This document shows, in pieces, positions 15,032 to 23,988 of a DNA stretch of 64,000 bases (within the stretch, counting starts at the first letter, position 1; each line of letters opens with the position of its first letter). The DNA comes from Planctomycetota bacterium (GTDB lineage: Bacteria > Planctomycetota > UBA8742 > UBA2392). Where the stretch lies: positions 17,360-81,359 of the forward strand of contig JAHBYA010000017.1 of NCBI GenBank assembly GCA_019636195.1, in the 5' to 3' direction. The position numbers and the translations under genes are program-made. The notes below the pieces were generated by a model, which saw only the letters and a list, made by a program, of their open reading frames with translations, had not been told where the DNA came from and made no database searches.

Positions 15032-15988
15032 ATGCTGATCGGCCATGACAATGTTCGCAAATGGCTCGGGACTGCCATTGCCGGGGGCCGGGTATCCGGC
15101 GCGTACCTTTTCATGGGGCCCGACGGCATCGGCAAAGCCGGCGTTGCCCTTGAGTTTGCGGCCAGTCTGCGCTGCGAAACGGGCGGCTGGGCGTGCGGCG
15201 ACTGCGGGCAGTGCCGGCGGGTGTTCAAGGGAGTGCACCCCAGCGTGCGCACGTTTGCCAAGCCCGCCGACAAGTCCGCGTTTCCCGTTGAGCTGGTGCG
15301 TGAAATCGTCGATGAAGCGGGCGTCAAGGCGCTTGAGCCGGGGCGGCGCGTCTTCATCGTCGCCGACGCTGACCGCTTCAATGAAAGCAGCGCCAACGCG
15401 TTTCTCAAAACGCTTGAAGAGCCGCCGCGCGACTTCACGTTTGTGCTGCTGGCGGGCAACGCCGCGCAGGTACTGCCCACTATCCTGTCGCGCTGCCAGG
15501 CCGTGCGCTTCGCGCCGCTGGACGAGCAGCAGATGAAGCAGGCCACGGAAGGCTGGGAGGGCCTGCCCGTGAACCCCGATGCCCGCGCGATCCTGACCCG
15601 CGCGGCACAGGGCAGCCCCGGCAACCTGCGCCGGATGGCCGACCGCAAAGTCATGGACACAGCGCGCGAATTCCTGAAGGCCGTGGCCGGCGACCCGTTT
15701 CACGCATCGGAAGTGCTGGCGGCATCCCTGACCGCAGACGAAAGCGAGGGCAAGCGCGACCAGTTGCGCGACGTGCTGGCGCTGCTGACGGCGGCTTTAC
15801 GCGACCGCATGGCCGGCGCGCTGGCCGCCGACGTAAAGCCCCTGACCCGCGAGATCAGCGCCGAGCAACGCAGCCCCGACGCCATGGCGCAGGCGATTCT
15901 GCGCCTTGACGACCTGCGCGAGCGCATCGACGGCAACGCCAACCTGAAGCTGGCCTGCGACGCCATCGCACTGGGCTGGCCGGCTTGA
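15032..15988 (+). CDS. holB: DNA polymerase III delta-prime subunit
   Basis: Clamp-loader subunit of the replicative polymerase. The 318-residue protein starts MLIGHDNVRKWL, has Walker A-like GPDGIGKA at residues 29-36, four zinc-ligand cysteines (48, 55, 58, 61), ADRFNESSANAFLKTLEEPP and a sensor ILSRCQAVRF segment. Order and length match the family. The ATG at 15032 is chosen because the first residues align with the family N-terminus. Confidence 0.88.
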   Translation: MLIGHDNVRKWLGTAIAGGRVSGAYLFMGPDGIGKAGVALEFAASLRCETGGWACGDCGQCRRVFKGVHPSVRTFAKPADKSAFPVELVREIVDEAGVKALEPGRRVFIVADADRFNESSANAFLKTLEEPPRDFTFVLLAGNAAQVLPTILSRCQAVRFAPLDEQQMKQATEGWEGLPVNPDARAILTRAAQGSPGNLRRMADRKVMDTAREFLKAVAGDPFHASEVLAASLTADESEGKRDQLRDVLALLTAALRDRMAGALAADVKPLTREISAEQRSPDAMAQAILRLDDLRERIDGNANLKLACDAIALGWPA

Positions 15989-16063
15989 TTCAGACCCGGC
16001 GTTGCGGCTGACGAAATCGTTTCACTTGCTACCTTGGGCAAACCCCGATAAGCCTTGCGCCGC

Positions 16064-18685
16064 ATGGTTGACGTTCGCGCGTTGCTGGTATGCCTGCTTG
16101 CCGCCGTTTGCGGTATAGCGCTGCACGCGCAGGACAAACCCCAGATCGAAATCGGCTTTGTCGTAGCCGAAGACCAGGAGACCTTCTGGGAAATCTGGCG
16201 CGAAGGCGACAACGGCCCGTGGGTGCTGGCCCTGCCCTACGCCGTGGAGATGACGTACATCGACTACACCGAGCCTGACGCGCTGGGCCGCAGGCAGGAG
16301 AAGAAACTGCGCCTGCTGGCTGACCGCGCGCTGCTGTGGTTTGAGCCCGAAGATGAAAAGGCCGACGTCAACGACCCGTTCATGGCGCTCAGCAAGGGCA
16401 TCAAGAACCTTCAATTCTACGGGGAAGGCAACGTCTGGATGAAGTACAGCGTCGGGCGCGACTCCGTGACCGTGCGCTCTGACCTGATCTTTCTCGACTT
16501 CAGCAAGGGGCGCATTGTCCGTTACAACTCCAGGGGACAGGCCGATTTCGTCAACGGCATGCGGCTTTCAGGCCATGCCACCAACCCCAAGGTCCACAGC
16601 GAACTGCAGGGCGACGGCGAAGACGAGCTGTTGCCGATTCGGCCGGGCTTCGGAGTAGGCGACACCGGCACCGACACCGAAAGACCGGATGAAGGCGTCA
16701 GCGGCCCAGCCAGCGGCGACGCGGTGCCCACCCCGCGCGGCACGCCCAAGTCGTTGCCGCAGGAGCGGGGGCTGCGCCTGTTTGCGCGCGCCAAGTACCT
16801 GAAGATCGTAAGCCTGACCCAGTACGAGCAGGAAATCGAACTTGAAGACGGCAGCATCAGCTCAAGCAGCCTGGCCGTCGCCAGCTATTCCATTGCCAGC
16901 CAGTTCCTGACGCTGCGCCTTACCCGCCTGCGCAGCACCGCCTACATCACGCGGCCCAGCGTGCGCGTGCTGGACTTTCCGTTGTTCACGCTGCCCGTAA
17001 TCGACTATGCATTTGACCTCGATTCCCAGCCGCCGATCCGGCAACTTGAGTTCTTTTCCAACCAGCGCTTCGGCCTTGGCATGCGGCTGTACATTGACGC
17101 AATTGCCAGCTACGACTTTCTTGTCGATCCCGACCCGCCGTTCAAGCCACTGCAACTGGGCCCGCAGATTGACCTGTTCACCAAGCGCGGGATGGCGCTT
17201 GGCCTGAACCTGGACTGGGGCACCGTTGATGCCTTCGGCACCTTCGGGCGCGCCACCCTGCGCAGCACCTACATCAGCGACGCCGGCGACGACCGCGACC
17301 GCGCCCGCGACCTTGGCTGGTTCCCGCTGGAAAAGCACGACCGCGGCCGAATCATGGGCGCCTACAGCCAGAACTTCGGGGCGGGCATCCAGCTGGACCA
17401 CATGTTCAGCTATGAAAGCGACCGCAACTACCGCCGCGAGTTCTATGAGCCCGAGTACCGCAACGGCGACCCTAACACTACCTTTGCGATGCTGACCAAG
17501 CGCAACGGCGCGCTGAACTACTTTCTGTACATTGAGCCGCGGGTGCACCCCTGGCACAGCAAGACCGAGTACCTGCCCACGCTGGGCTTTGACGCGCAGC
17601 GCGCCGACGTCGGCGATTTCGGGTTGCAGCTTTCAAGCCACACCGAAGCAAGCATCGTGCGCTTTTCGCCGGGCGACCGTGACCAGCGCAACGTGACGTA
17701 CAACCCGCGCGCCGACTCGGTGACGTGGTTCAACCTGCCCTTTGAGCTTGGGCCGCTTGCGATTGACCCGTACGCCGGCGCGCGCGTAACGGTGGCAAAC
17801 CACTTTCTCAAAATCCCGGAAGGGTCAAAGCGGCCGGGGCTTGCGTCGGACGGCACCTACCCCGGCTTGCAGCGAGACCACGAAGAGCGCTGGGGCGTGC
17901 TGTACCGCATCATGCCGGTTGTCGGCGTGAACGTGCAGACCTTCTTTGTCGGGACATTCCCTGATGTGGACATCCCGGGACTTGGCATCCAGGGCCTTCG
18001 CCATGTGGTGGCGCCCTATGTGCGCTACTACAACGTGCCGTACAACAGCCTGGACGACGTGCCGGAACGCGCGTTCATACCGCTGGACCGCACCGACGTG
18101 GCGGACCGCATACACGAAATCCGCTTCGGGTTGCGCAACCGGCTGCAGACCCGCGAAGGCCGCGACGAAAAGCGGCGCACCGTGGACTACTTTGAAGTAT
18201 TGGCCGAGATGGCGTTTTATCCCAACCGCCGGCGCGACAACAACGGGCGCTTTTTCAGCGACCTAGAACTGGCGGCGACATGGCGGCCCGCGCCCGGGTT
18301 TGCGCTTTCGGGCAACATGTTCCTGGACATTTACACGGGCTTTTTCCAGCGCGTGTCGGCGGACTTCCGCTTTGACATTCTCAGCTTCGGCAAGGCGCGG
18401 ATGTACTACCGCTCGTTCAAAGACCGCCACCATATCGTCGGGGCCGAGTTTGAACTTACGCTTGGCCAGCTCAGCGCCTCGTACGGCATCAAGGTCAAGC
18501 AGGAGTTCGACCTGCGCACCCTGCGCCTGCGCGACACGCGCATCGAGATTCATCGCCAGGTCCTTGAGGCCCTGGACTTGGGATTCATGTTCCGGCGCGA
18601 CGCCATTGACGGCAACATCGGCTTTCACTTCAGCCTGGGCCTTGCCTTCCGGGCGCCCCGCGGCAGCACCAGCCTGCTGCGCTGA
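16064..18685 (+). CDS. lptD: LPS-assembly outer-membrane protein LptD (OstA-like)
   Basis: LptD is the outer-membrane barrel that inserts lipopolysaccharide. From the ATG at 16064 the protein is 873 residues with a signal peptide (ALLVCLLAAVCGIALHAQ). An OstA/LptA-like N-terminal domain covers about residues 100-310 (with an acidic Asp/Glu/Pro-rich insert near 200-230). A large barrel domain follows, with FDLDSQPPIRQLEF, FTKRGMALGLNLDWG, then DRGRIMGAYSQNFG, YESDRNYRREFYEPEYRNG and KTEYLPTLGFDAQ. The last pattern (SDRN-x-EEY, TEYLPE-x-GF) is diagnostic of LptD-like proteins. No lptE or surA is adjacent. It supports a true LPS-type outer membrane. Confidence 0.85.
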   Translation: MVDVRALLVCLLAAVCGIALHAQDKPQIEIGFVVAEDQETFWEIWREGDNGPWVLALPYAVEMTYIDYTEPDALGRRQEKKLRLLADRALLWFEPEDEKADVNDPFMALSKGIKNLQFYGEGNVWMKYSVGRDSVTVRSDLIFLDFSKGRIVRYNSRGQADFVNGMRLSGHATNPKVHSELQGDGEDELLPIRPGFGVGDTGTDTERPDEGVSGPASGDAVPTPRGTPKSLPQERGLRLFARAKYLKIVSLTQYEQEIELEDGSISSSSLAVASYSIASQFLTLRLTRLRSTAYITRPSVRVLDFPLFTLPVIDYAFDLDSQPPIRQLEFFSNQRFGLGMRLYIDAIASYDFLVDPDPPFKPLQLGPQIDLFTKRGMALGLNLDWGTVDAFGTFGRATLRSTYISDAGDDRDRARDLGWFPLEKHDRGRIMGAYSQNFGAGIQLDHMFSYESDRNYRREFYEPEYRNGDPNTTFAMLTKRNGALNYFLYIEPRVHPWHSKTEYLPTLGFDAQRADVGDFGLQLSSHTEASIVRFSPGDRDQRNVTYNPRADSVTWFNLPFELGPLAIDPYAGARVTVANHFLKIPEGSKRPGLASDGTYPGLQRDHEERWGVLYRIMPVVGVNVQTFFVGTFPDVDIPGLGIQGLRHVVAPYVRYYNVPYNSLDDVPERAFIPLDRTDVADRIHEIRFGLRNRLQTREGRDEKRRTVDYFEVLAEMAFYPNRRRDNNGRFFSDLELAATWRPAPGFALSGNMFLDIYTGFFQRVSADFRFDILSFGKARMYYRSFKDRHHIVGAEFELTLGQLSASYGIKVKQEFDLRTLRLRDTRIEIHRQVLEALDLGFMFRRDAIDGNIGFHFSLGLAFRAPRGSTSLLR

Positions 18686-18741
18686 ACACTCCGCCTTGCC
18701 ATTGCGCGGCGCGTTGCCAAACTCCGCGCCCGGAGGGTTGC

Positions 18742-20052
18742 ATGAAACTCAGTGTCATCGGCGCGGGCCACGTCGGGCTTGTGACCGCCGCCTGCTTTGC
18801 CGAAAAAGGCCACGAAATCCTGGTCGCCGAGCACAACGTCGAACGCCTTGCCGGTCTTAACCGCGGCGAAATCTGGTTCTATGAGCCCGGCCTCAAGGAA
18901 CTGCTGCACAAGCACGTCGCCGCAAAGCGCGTGCGCTTTACCTCAAAGACCGAAGAAGCCGTGGACTTCGGGCAGGCCATCTTTATCTGCGTGCACACCC
19001 CGCCCGACCCGCAGGGTCGCCCGGACATGACCTACGTCGAGGCCGTGGCGCGCACGATTGCCGAAAACCTGAAGGACTACCGGCTGGTCGTCGAGAAGAG
19101 CACCGTGCCGATCAAGACCGCCGAGCGCATCAAGCGCACGATCGGGCGTTACGTTAAAGGTGACGTCCACTTTGACGTAGCAAGCAACCCTGAATTCCTG
19201 CGCGAAGGCAGCGCCGTCGAGGACACCCTCAAGCCTGACCGCGTCGTGTGCGGCGTGGACAGCGCCAAGGCCGAAAGCCTGATGCGCGAGGTTTACAAGG
19301 GCTTCGATTGCCCGATCGTCGTCACCAGCGTCGGCAGCAGCGAGCTGATCAAGCACGCCAGCAACAGCTTTCTGGCCCTCAAGATCACGTTTGCCAACTG
19401 GCTGGCCCGCCTGTGTGAAGCCAGCGGCGCAGATGTAGAGCAGGTTGTGCACGGCATGGGGCTGGACCACCGCATCAGCCACCACTTTTTGGGCGCGGGC
19501 ATCGGCTACGGCGGAAGCTGCTTTCCCAAGGATGTCGATGCGCTGGCGCACATCAGTGAAGAACTGGGCGTGGCCGCGCCGATCATCCGCGTCATCAGTG
19601 AAACCAACAAGAGCCAGCTTGAGCGCTTTTACGCGACCATTGAGCGCGAACTGTGGGTATTGAACGAAAAGACCTTGGCGATCTGGGGCCTTGCCTTCAA
19701 ACCCAACACCGACGACCTGCGCGAGGCGCCGGCGCTGCGCCTGATCGACATGCTGAAAAAGGCGGGCGCGAAGCTGCGCGTGCACGACCCGGTGGCCATG
19801 CCCAACACGCGCAAGGTGCACCCGGACCTGTACTACGCCAACGACCCGATTGACGCCTGCAACGGGGCCGATGCGCTGATCGTGTGTACGGAATGGGCGC
19901 CATACAAGCAGGCCGATCTGGCCAAGGTCAAAGCCACGCTGAAGGTGCCGATGATTTTCGACGGGCGCAACTGCATCGACCGCAAACGGGCCGGCGAGCT
20001 GGGTATGACCCTGTTCGGCATCGGCAAGGCGCCGATCAAGCCGGGCGAATGA
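18742..20052 (+). CDS. ugd: UDP-glucose 6-dehydrogenase
   Basis: Oxidises UDP-glucose to UDP-glucuronate with two NAD+, supplying exopolysaccharide or LPS precursors in the cytoplasm. 436 residues. The N-terminal Rossmann motif is VIGAGHVGLVTAACF, the middle has VEKSTVPIKTAERI and NPEFLREGSAVEDTLKPDRVVCG, the catalytic Cys260 is in GYGGSCFPKD, and the C-terminal domain has FKPNTDDLREAPALRLI. A GGAGGG site lies about five bases before the ATG. Its position beside lptD fits a cell-envelope role. Confidence 0.93.
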   Translation: MKLSVIGAGHVGLVTAACFAEKGHEILVAEHNVERLAGLNRGEIWFYEPGLKELLHKHVAAKRVRFTSKTEEAVDFGQAIFICVHTPPDPQGRPDMTYVEAVARTIAENLKDYRLVVEKSTVPIKTAERIKRTIGRYVKGDVHFDVASNPEFLREGSAVEDTLKPDRVVCGVDSAKAESLMREVYKGFDCPIVVTSVGSSELIKHASNSFLALKITFANWLARLCEASGADVEQVVHGMGLDHRISHHFLGAGIGYGGSCFPKDVDALAHISEELGVAAPIIRVISETNKSQLERFYATIERELWVLNEKTLAIWGLAFKPNTDDLREAPALRLIDMLKKAGAKLRVHDPVAMPNTRKVHPDLYYANDPIDACNGADALIVCTEWAPYKQADLAKVKATLKVPMIFDGRNCIDRKRAGELGMTLFGIGKAPIKPGE

Positions 20053-20095
20053 GTTTCGATCGGATGCACAGTTACTGACCGCTGCAATAGACATG

Positions 20096-20208
20096 AAGCA
20101 GCCACGGAGTTCACGGAGAAAGGAAACAGGACGAACAGGATGCGGAGCCCAATCCTGTCTATCCTGTTGCTGTTCTCAGTGAAACTCGGTGTTACTCCGT
20201 GGCTGCTT
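20096..20208. repeat. 113-bp inverted repeat, CACGGAG-type intergenic element
   Basis: AAGCAGCCACGGAGT (20096-20110) is exactly complementary to ACTCCGTGGCTGCTT (20194-20208). Inside, AACAGG and ACAGGA words face ATCCTGT/ATCCTGTT near 20152-20168, so the hairpin is nearly continuous. It contains no plausible gene and resembles a non-autonomous dispersed element. Confidence 0.7.
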
Positions 20209-20292
20209 TTCGATGTTTCGCCGTTGAATCAATTGGCGACAAACGGCGCCGGGCAGTTCCATTCCATAATCTAGAATCCAGAATCCTCAGTC

Positions 20293-21411
20293 ATGCTCAT
20301 CCTTGGCATTGAAACTTCTTGTGATGACACCGGCGTGGCGCTGGTGGAAGACGGCTTTAAGATCCGCGCCGGCGCGCGTTCAAGCCAGGAAAAGCTGCAC
20401 GCCCAGTATGGCGGCATCGTGCCTGAGGCCGCGTGCCGCGTGCACCTTGAGACGCTGCTGCCGCTGCTGGAAAAAGTTCGCACGCAGGCCGGCATTGAAC
20501 TGCACGACATTGACGCTATTGCCGCCACCAACCAGCCGGGCCTGGTCGGCAGTTTGTATGTGGGCTTTTCGGCGGCCAAGGCGCTGGCGTGGTCGCTGGG
20601 CAAGCCGCTTGTCGCCGTCGATCACATTGAAGCGCACATCTACGCCGCCCACATGGCCGAAAAAGACCTGAGCTACCCGCACGTCAGCGTGGTTGTCAGC
20701 GGCGGCCACACCGACATTTTTTTCTCGACCGGGCCCACGGAACACAAGTTGATCACCCGCACGCTCGATGACGCCGCGGGCGAGTGCTTTGACAAGGTCG
20801 CCGCGCTGCTTGGCATCGGCTACCCCGGCGGGCCGGCGATCCAGATGACGAGCCTTGGCGGCAACCGCGACGCCATACAGTTCCCGCGCGGCGAAGGCGG
20901 GCCCGAAGGGTTGCAGCTCAGTTTCAGCGGGCTGAAAACCGCTGTGCTGAACGACCTGCGCAAGCGCGGGTTTGTGTTTCAGGCGGAGAAGAACTCCGGC
21001 CGCATGATTTCGGCACGGGCGCCGGAAACGCCGGTGCCGAAGTCCGAGACGCGCACGCTGTCGGTGCGGTTGCCGCTGGCGGACATCGCCGCAAGCTTTC
21101 AGGAAGCGGCGGTGGACATCCTGATCCGCGCCACACTGGCGGCCACACGAAAGACACGCTGCAAAAGCGTGGTGCTGGCGGGCGGTGTCGCAGCCAACAA
21201 AAGGCTGCGCGAGAAAATGGCTGAGGCCTGCAAGGCGCAACGCAACACGCGCTTTTGCGCGGCGCCGCTGAACCTGTGCACTGACAACGCCGAGATGATC
21301 GCCGGTTTGGGCTTTCACAAGCTGCTGTCGGGCCAGACGGCGACACTCGAAACGGACGTGCTGCCAAACAAGGACGAAAAGAAAGCCCGCGAAGAAGTGC
21401 CGGCCGCATAG
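20293..21411 (+). CDS. tsaD: tRNA N6-adenosine threonylcarbamoyltransferase
   Basis: TsaD transfers the threonylcarbamoyl group to A37 of tRNAs reading ANN codons. 372 residues against a usual 330-345. Motifs in order: LGIETSCDDTGVAL at the N-terminus, the metal-binding HIEAH near residue 112, VVSGGHTDIFF, DDAAGECFDKVAALLG, YPGGPAIQ, LSFSGLKTAVL, IAASFQEAAVDIL and LAGGVAANKRLR. The extra length comes from an insertion of about 25 residues (NSGRMISARAPETPVPKSE) after the SGLKTA helix. tsaB, tsaC and tsaE are not in the window. Confidence 0.94.
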   Translation: MLILGIETSCDDTGVALVEDGFKIRAGARSSQEKLHAQYGGIVPEAACRVHLETLLPLLEKVRTQAGIELHDIDAIAATNQPGLVGSLYVGFSAAKALAWSLGKPLVAVDHIEAHIYAAHMAEKDLSYPHVSVVVSGGHTDIFFSTGPTEHKLITRTLDDAAGECFDKVAALLGIGYPGGPAIQMTSLGGNRDAIQFPRGEGGPEGLQLSFSGLKTAVLNDLRKRGFVFQAEKNSGRMISARAPETPVPKSETRTLSVRLPLADIAASFQEAAVDILIRATLAATRKTRCKSVVLAGGVAANKRLREKMAEACKAQRNTRFCAAPLNLCTDNAEMIAGLGFHKLLSGQTATLETDVLPNKDEKKAREEVPAA

Positions 21412-21446
21412 CGTGCCGCGGCCGCGCGCAAACAGCGGCAAGGGCT

Positions 21447-21620
21447 GTCCACAGATTCACACAGACGGACGCGGATACTGCAAAGAACGGCATACCCTTG
21501 TGTCGTTGCGCTCGTGGCGTCGTCGCGTGTTGCAGTTCAGCGACTGGCACGGGGCGATCACAGACTTCATCGAGCGCTTGTGTTTCGGTGCGGTTCTCTG
21601 CGCTCTTTGTGGCCTCTGTG
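21447..21620. repeat. Degenerate CACAGA/CTCTGTG-bounded intergenic element
   Basis: In the 259-base gap before the rhomboid gene, GTCCACAGATTCACACAGA (21447-21465) faces a complementary-type tract TCTCTGCGCTCTTTGTGG followed by CCTCTGTG (21595-21620). I see no gene. The tracts resemble the CACGGAG-type element at 20096 in style but not in exact sequence. Confidence 0.4.
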
Positions 21621-21670
21621 CGCGACAGCTGTTAAGCAGTGTCTGAAGCTGTTACTGCGCAGGCAGAACT

Positions 21671-22657
21671 ATGGCCATCCAGCGCTACAACCCCAGCCAC
21701 ATCCAATCCACGACGTTTGCGCTGGTCGGCCTTAACGTGGCAATCGCCATCGCCGACATCTCAACCGGCGGACTGCTTGAGCGTTACGGCTGGGCGCGCG
21801 GCATTGACGTGCAGTACGGCGAATACTGGCGCATCTTCACCAGCGGTTGGGTGCACGCCAGCATCATGCACATCGCGTTCAACGCCTATGGGATTTATGT
21901 GCTCGGCACGATCACGGAGCGGCTGTATGGCGTGAAGCCGCTGCTGGTGATCTACATGGCCGCGTTGCTGGGCGGCAGCGGGCTGTCGATGGTGTTTTAC
22001 GATCCCAACATCCCGACACTGGGGGCGTCCGGGGCAGCCTACGGCCTGTTCGGCGCTGTGCTTGGCTTCTTCTATGTGCGCACCGGCAGCATCAAGGGAA
22101 TCATGCAGGTGCCGATGGGACGGCAGTTGCTGCTGTGGCTGGGCATTGGCGTGTTCATCAGTTTGCAGCCGGGCATCAGCTTTCTTGGCCACCTTGGCGG
22201 GTTTGTGCCCGGTGTGTTCTTGGGAGTGTTCTTTGAAAAGCTCTACATGCGGCACGTGGACGTCTGGTACTGGGTTGGGCTCGGCCTTGTCGCGGCGATG
22301 ATCGCGGGCGCGTGCGTGTACGGCAGCTTCCCGTACAATCGCGCAAGCTGGCATGCGGTGCAGGCATTGCGAGCCTATGAACAGGGCGACCTGGCACGCG
22401 GAGATGAGTACCTTGCCAACGCCCGCAGGCGCAGCATGCGCAACGACGGGACACAGAAACTGATGACGCACCTTAATGCCTGGCGCGCGGGCCACGCCGA
22501 GGCGCCAGAAAGGTTCAACCTGTCCGTGTTGCGCCTGCCGCTGACGCACCCGCGCGGCGTGACCTTCAAGGGCGAGCATATGCCGGACTTGCCGTTCACG
22601 TTTCTCAAAGGCCCCGGCTCGGCGGAGCCGCTTGAATCATCCGGCGACGCACCCTAG
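21671..22657 (+). CDS. Rhomboid-family intramembrane serine protease
   Basis: 328 residues with about six membrane helices in the first 220. The catalytic serine is Ser120 in GASGAAYGLFGA and the catalytic histidine is His174 in FLGHLGGFVPG; WVHASIMHIAFN lies on the expected earlier helix. A roughly 90-residue soluble tail with an Arg-rich segment follows. Rhomboids cleave single-pass membrane proteins. One relative, rhombosortase, processes C-terminal anchor signals; a protein with a C-terminal Cys-TM-Arg anchor is encoded at 28875-31205, but a link is only speculation. Confidence 0.88.
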   Translation: MAIQRYNPSHIQSTTFALVGLNVAIAIADISTGGLLERYGWARGIDVQYGEYWRIFTSGWVHASIMHIAFNAYGIYVLGTITERLYGVKPLLVIYMAALLGGSGLSMVFYDPNIPTLGASGAAYGLFGAVLGFFYVRTGSIKGIMQVPMGRQLLLWLGIGVFISLQPGISFLGHLGGFVPGVFLGVFFEKLYMRHVDVWYWVGLGLVAAMIAGACVYGSFPYNRASWHAVQALRAYEQGDLARGDEYLANARRRSMRNDGTQKLMTHLNAWRAGHAEAPERFNLSVLRLPLTHPRGVTFKGEHMPDLPFTFLKGPGSAEPLESSGDAP

Positions 22658-22666
22658 AACACCGCC

Positions 22667-23947
22667 ATGGCCACCAACCGTGAAGCCTTTGACGAAGCGC
22701 GCGGCCTGATTGCCGGCGGCGTGAACAGCCCCGTGCGTGCCTTCAAGGCAGTGGGCGACACGCCCGTCTTCTTCGCATCAGGCTACGGCAGCAAGGTCAC
22801 CGACATCGAAGGCCGCGAGTACGTCGATTACGTGGGCTCATGGGGCCCACTGATTCTCGGCCACGCCCCCGAGCCCGTGATCAACGCCATCGCCCGCGCC
22901 GCCAAGGCCGGCACCACCTTCGGCGCCCCCACCGTCAGCGAAACCGCGCTCGCGCGACTGATCGTTGACGCCGTACCGGGCATTGAGCGCGTGCGCCTTA
23001 CCAGCAGCGGCACGGAAGCTTCCATGGGCGCGTTGCGCCTCGCGCGTGGCTTTACCGGCCGCAACCTGGTCGTAAAGTTTGCCGGCTGTTACCACGGCCA
23101 CGTCGATAGCCTGCTGGTCAACGCCGGCAGCGGCGCCCTGACACTGGGCAACCCCGACAGCGCGGGCGTCAGCCATGAAGTAGCGAGTGAAACGATCGTG
23201 CTGCCCTTCAACGACGTAGGCGCCATGGAGCATGCTTTCCAGAAATTCGGCGACCGCATCGCGGCCACAATCCTTGAGCCCATTGCCGGCAACATGGGCG
23301 TGGTCATGCCCGTGCGCGGCTACCTTGAAAGTGTGGCGGCCATTACAAGCGAAGCCGGCGCCCTGTTCATCATGGACGAGGTAATGACCGGCTTTCGCGT
23401 CGCGTGGGGCGGCGCGCAACGCCTGCTGGACCTGCAGCCGGACCTTACCGTGCTGGGCAAAATTGTCGGCGGCGGCATGCCGCTGGCCGCGTTCGGCGGC
23501 CGCGCCGACATCATGGCAAAGCTCGCGCCCGATGGGCCGGTCTATCAGGCCGGCACACTTTCCGGCAACCCCGTTGCGGTGGCCGCAGGCATCGCGACGC
23601 TGACGCAGCTTCGCAACAACCCCGCCATTTATCGACGCCTTGAGGTCATGGCAGCCCGGCTGGAACACGGTCTGCGCAGCGCCGCCGGGCGCTGCGAAGT
23701 GCCCGTGTACATCGCCCGCTGCGGCAGCATGCTGACGCTGTTTTTCCAGGAAGGCCCGGTCCGCAACCTTGAAGACGCCAAGCGCAGCGACACCAGGCGC
23801 TTTGCCCTGTTCCACAAGCAGATGCTTGAACAGTGCCACTACCTGCCGCCCAGCCAGTTTGAGGCGTGGTTCATCAGCAATGCGCACACCTTCAAGGACA
23901 TAGACAGCACGGTCGATGCCGCCGAGCGCGCGTTTGCGGGCCTGTAG
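22667..23947 (+). CDS. hemL: Glutamate-1-semialdehyde 2,1-aminomutase
   Basis: PLP enzyme that makes 5-aminolevulinate in the C5 heme route. 426 residues. IAGGVNSPVRAFKAVG is at the start, then VDYVGSWGPLILGHA, SSGTEASMGALRLARGFTGR, AGCYHGHVDSLLV, MDEVMTGFRV and the PLP lysine Lys265 in LGKIVGGGMP. The ATG lies nine bases after the rhomboid gene, so the two are probably one transcript. No other heme gene is next to it. Confidence 0.95.
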   Translation: MATNREAFDEARGLIAGGVNSPVRAFKAVGDTPVFFASGYGSKVTDIEGREYVDYVGSWGPLILGHAPEPVINAIARAAKAGTTFGAPTVSETALARLIVDAVPGIERVRLTSSGTEASMGALRLARGFTGRNLVVKFAGCYHGHVDSLLVNAGSGALTLGNPDSAGVSHEVASETIVLPFNDVGAMEHAFQKFGDRIAATILEPIAGNMGVVMPVRGYLESVAAITSEAGALFIMDEVMTGFRVAWGGAQRLLDLQPDLTVLGKIVGGGMPLAAFGGRADIMAKLAPDGPVYQAGTLSGNPVAVAAGIATLTQLRNNPAIYRRLEVMAARLEHGLRSAAGRCEVPVYIARCGSMLTLFFQEGPVRNLEDAKRSDTRRFALFHKQMLEQCHYLPPSQFEAWFISNAHTFKDIDSTVDAAERAFAGL

Positions 23948-23976
23948 GCTCGATTCCGTCAAGGCCCGATTCAGGC

Positions 23977-23988
23977 TACAATACCACG
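23977..23988 (+). promoter_or_regulatory. -10-like box close to the TPR gene start
   Basis: TACAAT at 23977-23982 lies six bases before the ATG at 23989, with no ribosome-binding sequence between them. This spacing would give a leaderless transcript. Confidence 0.35.
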
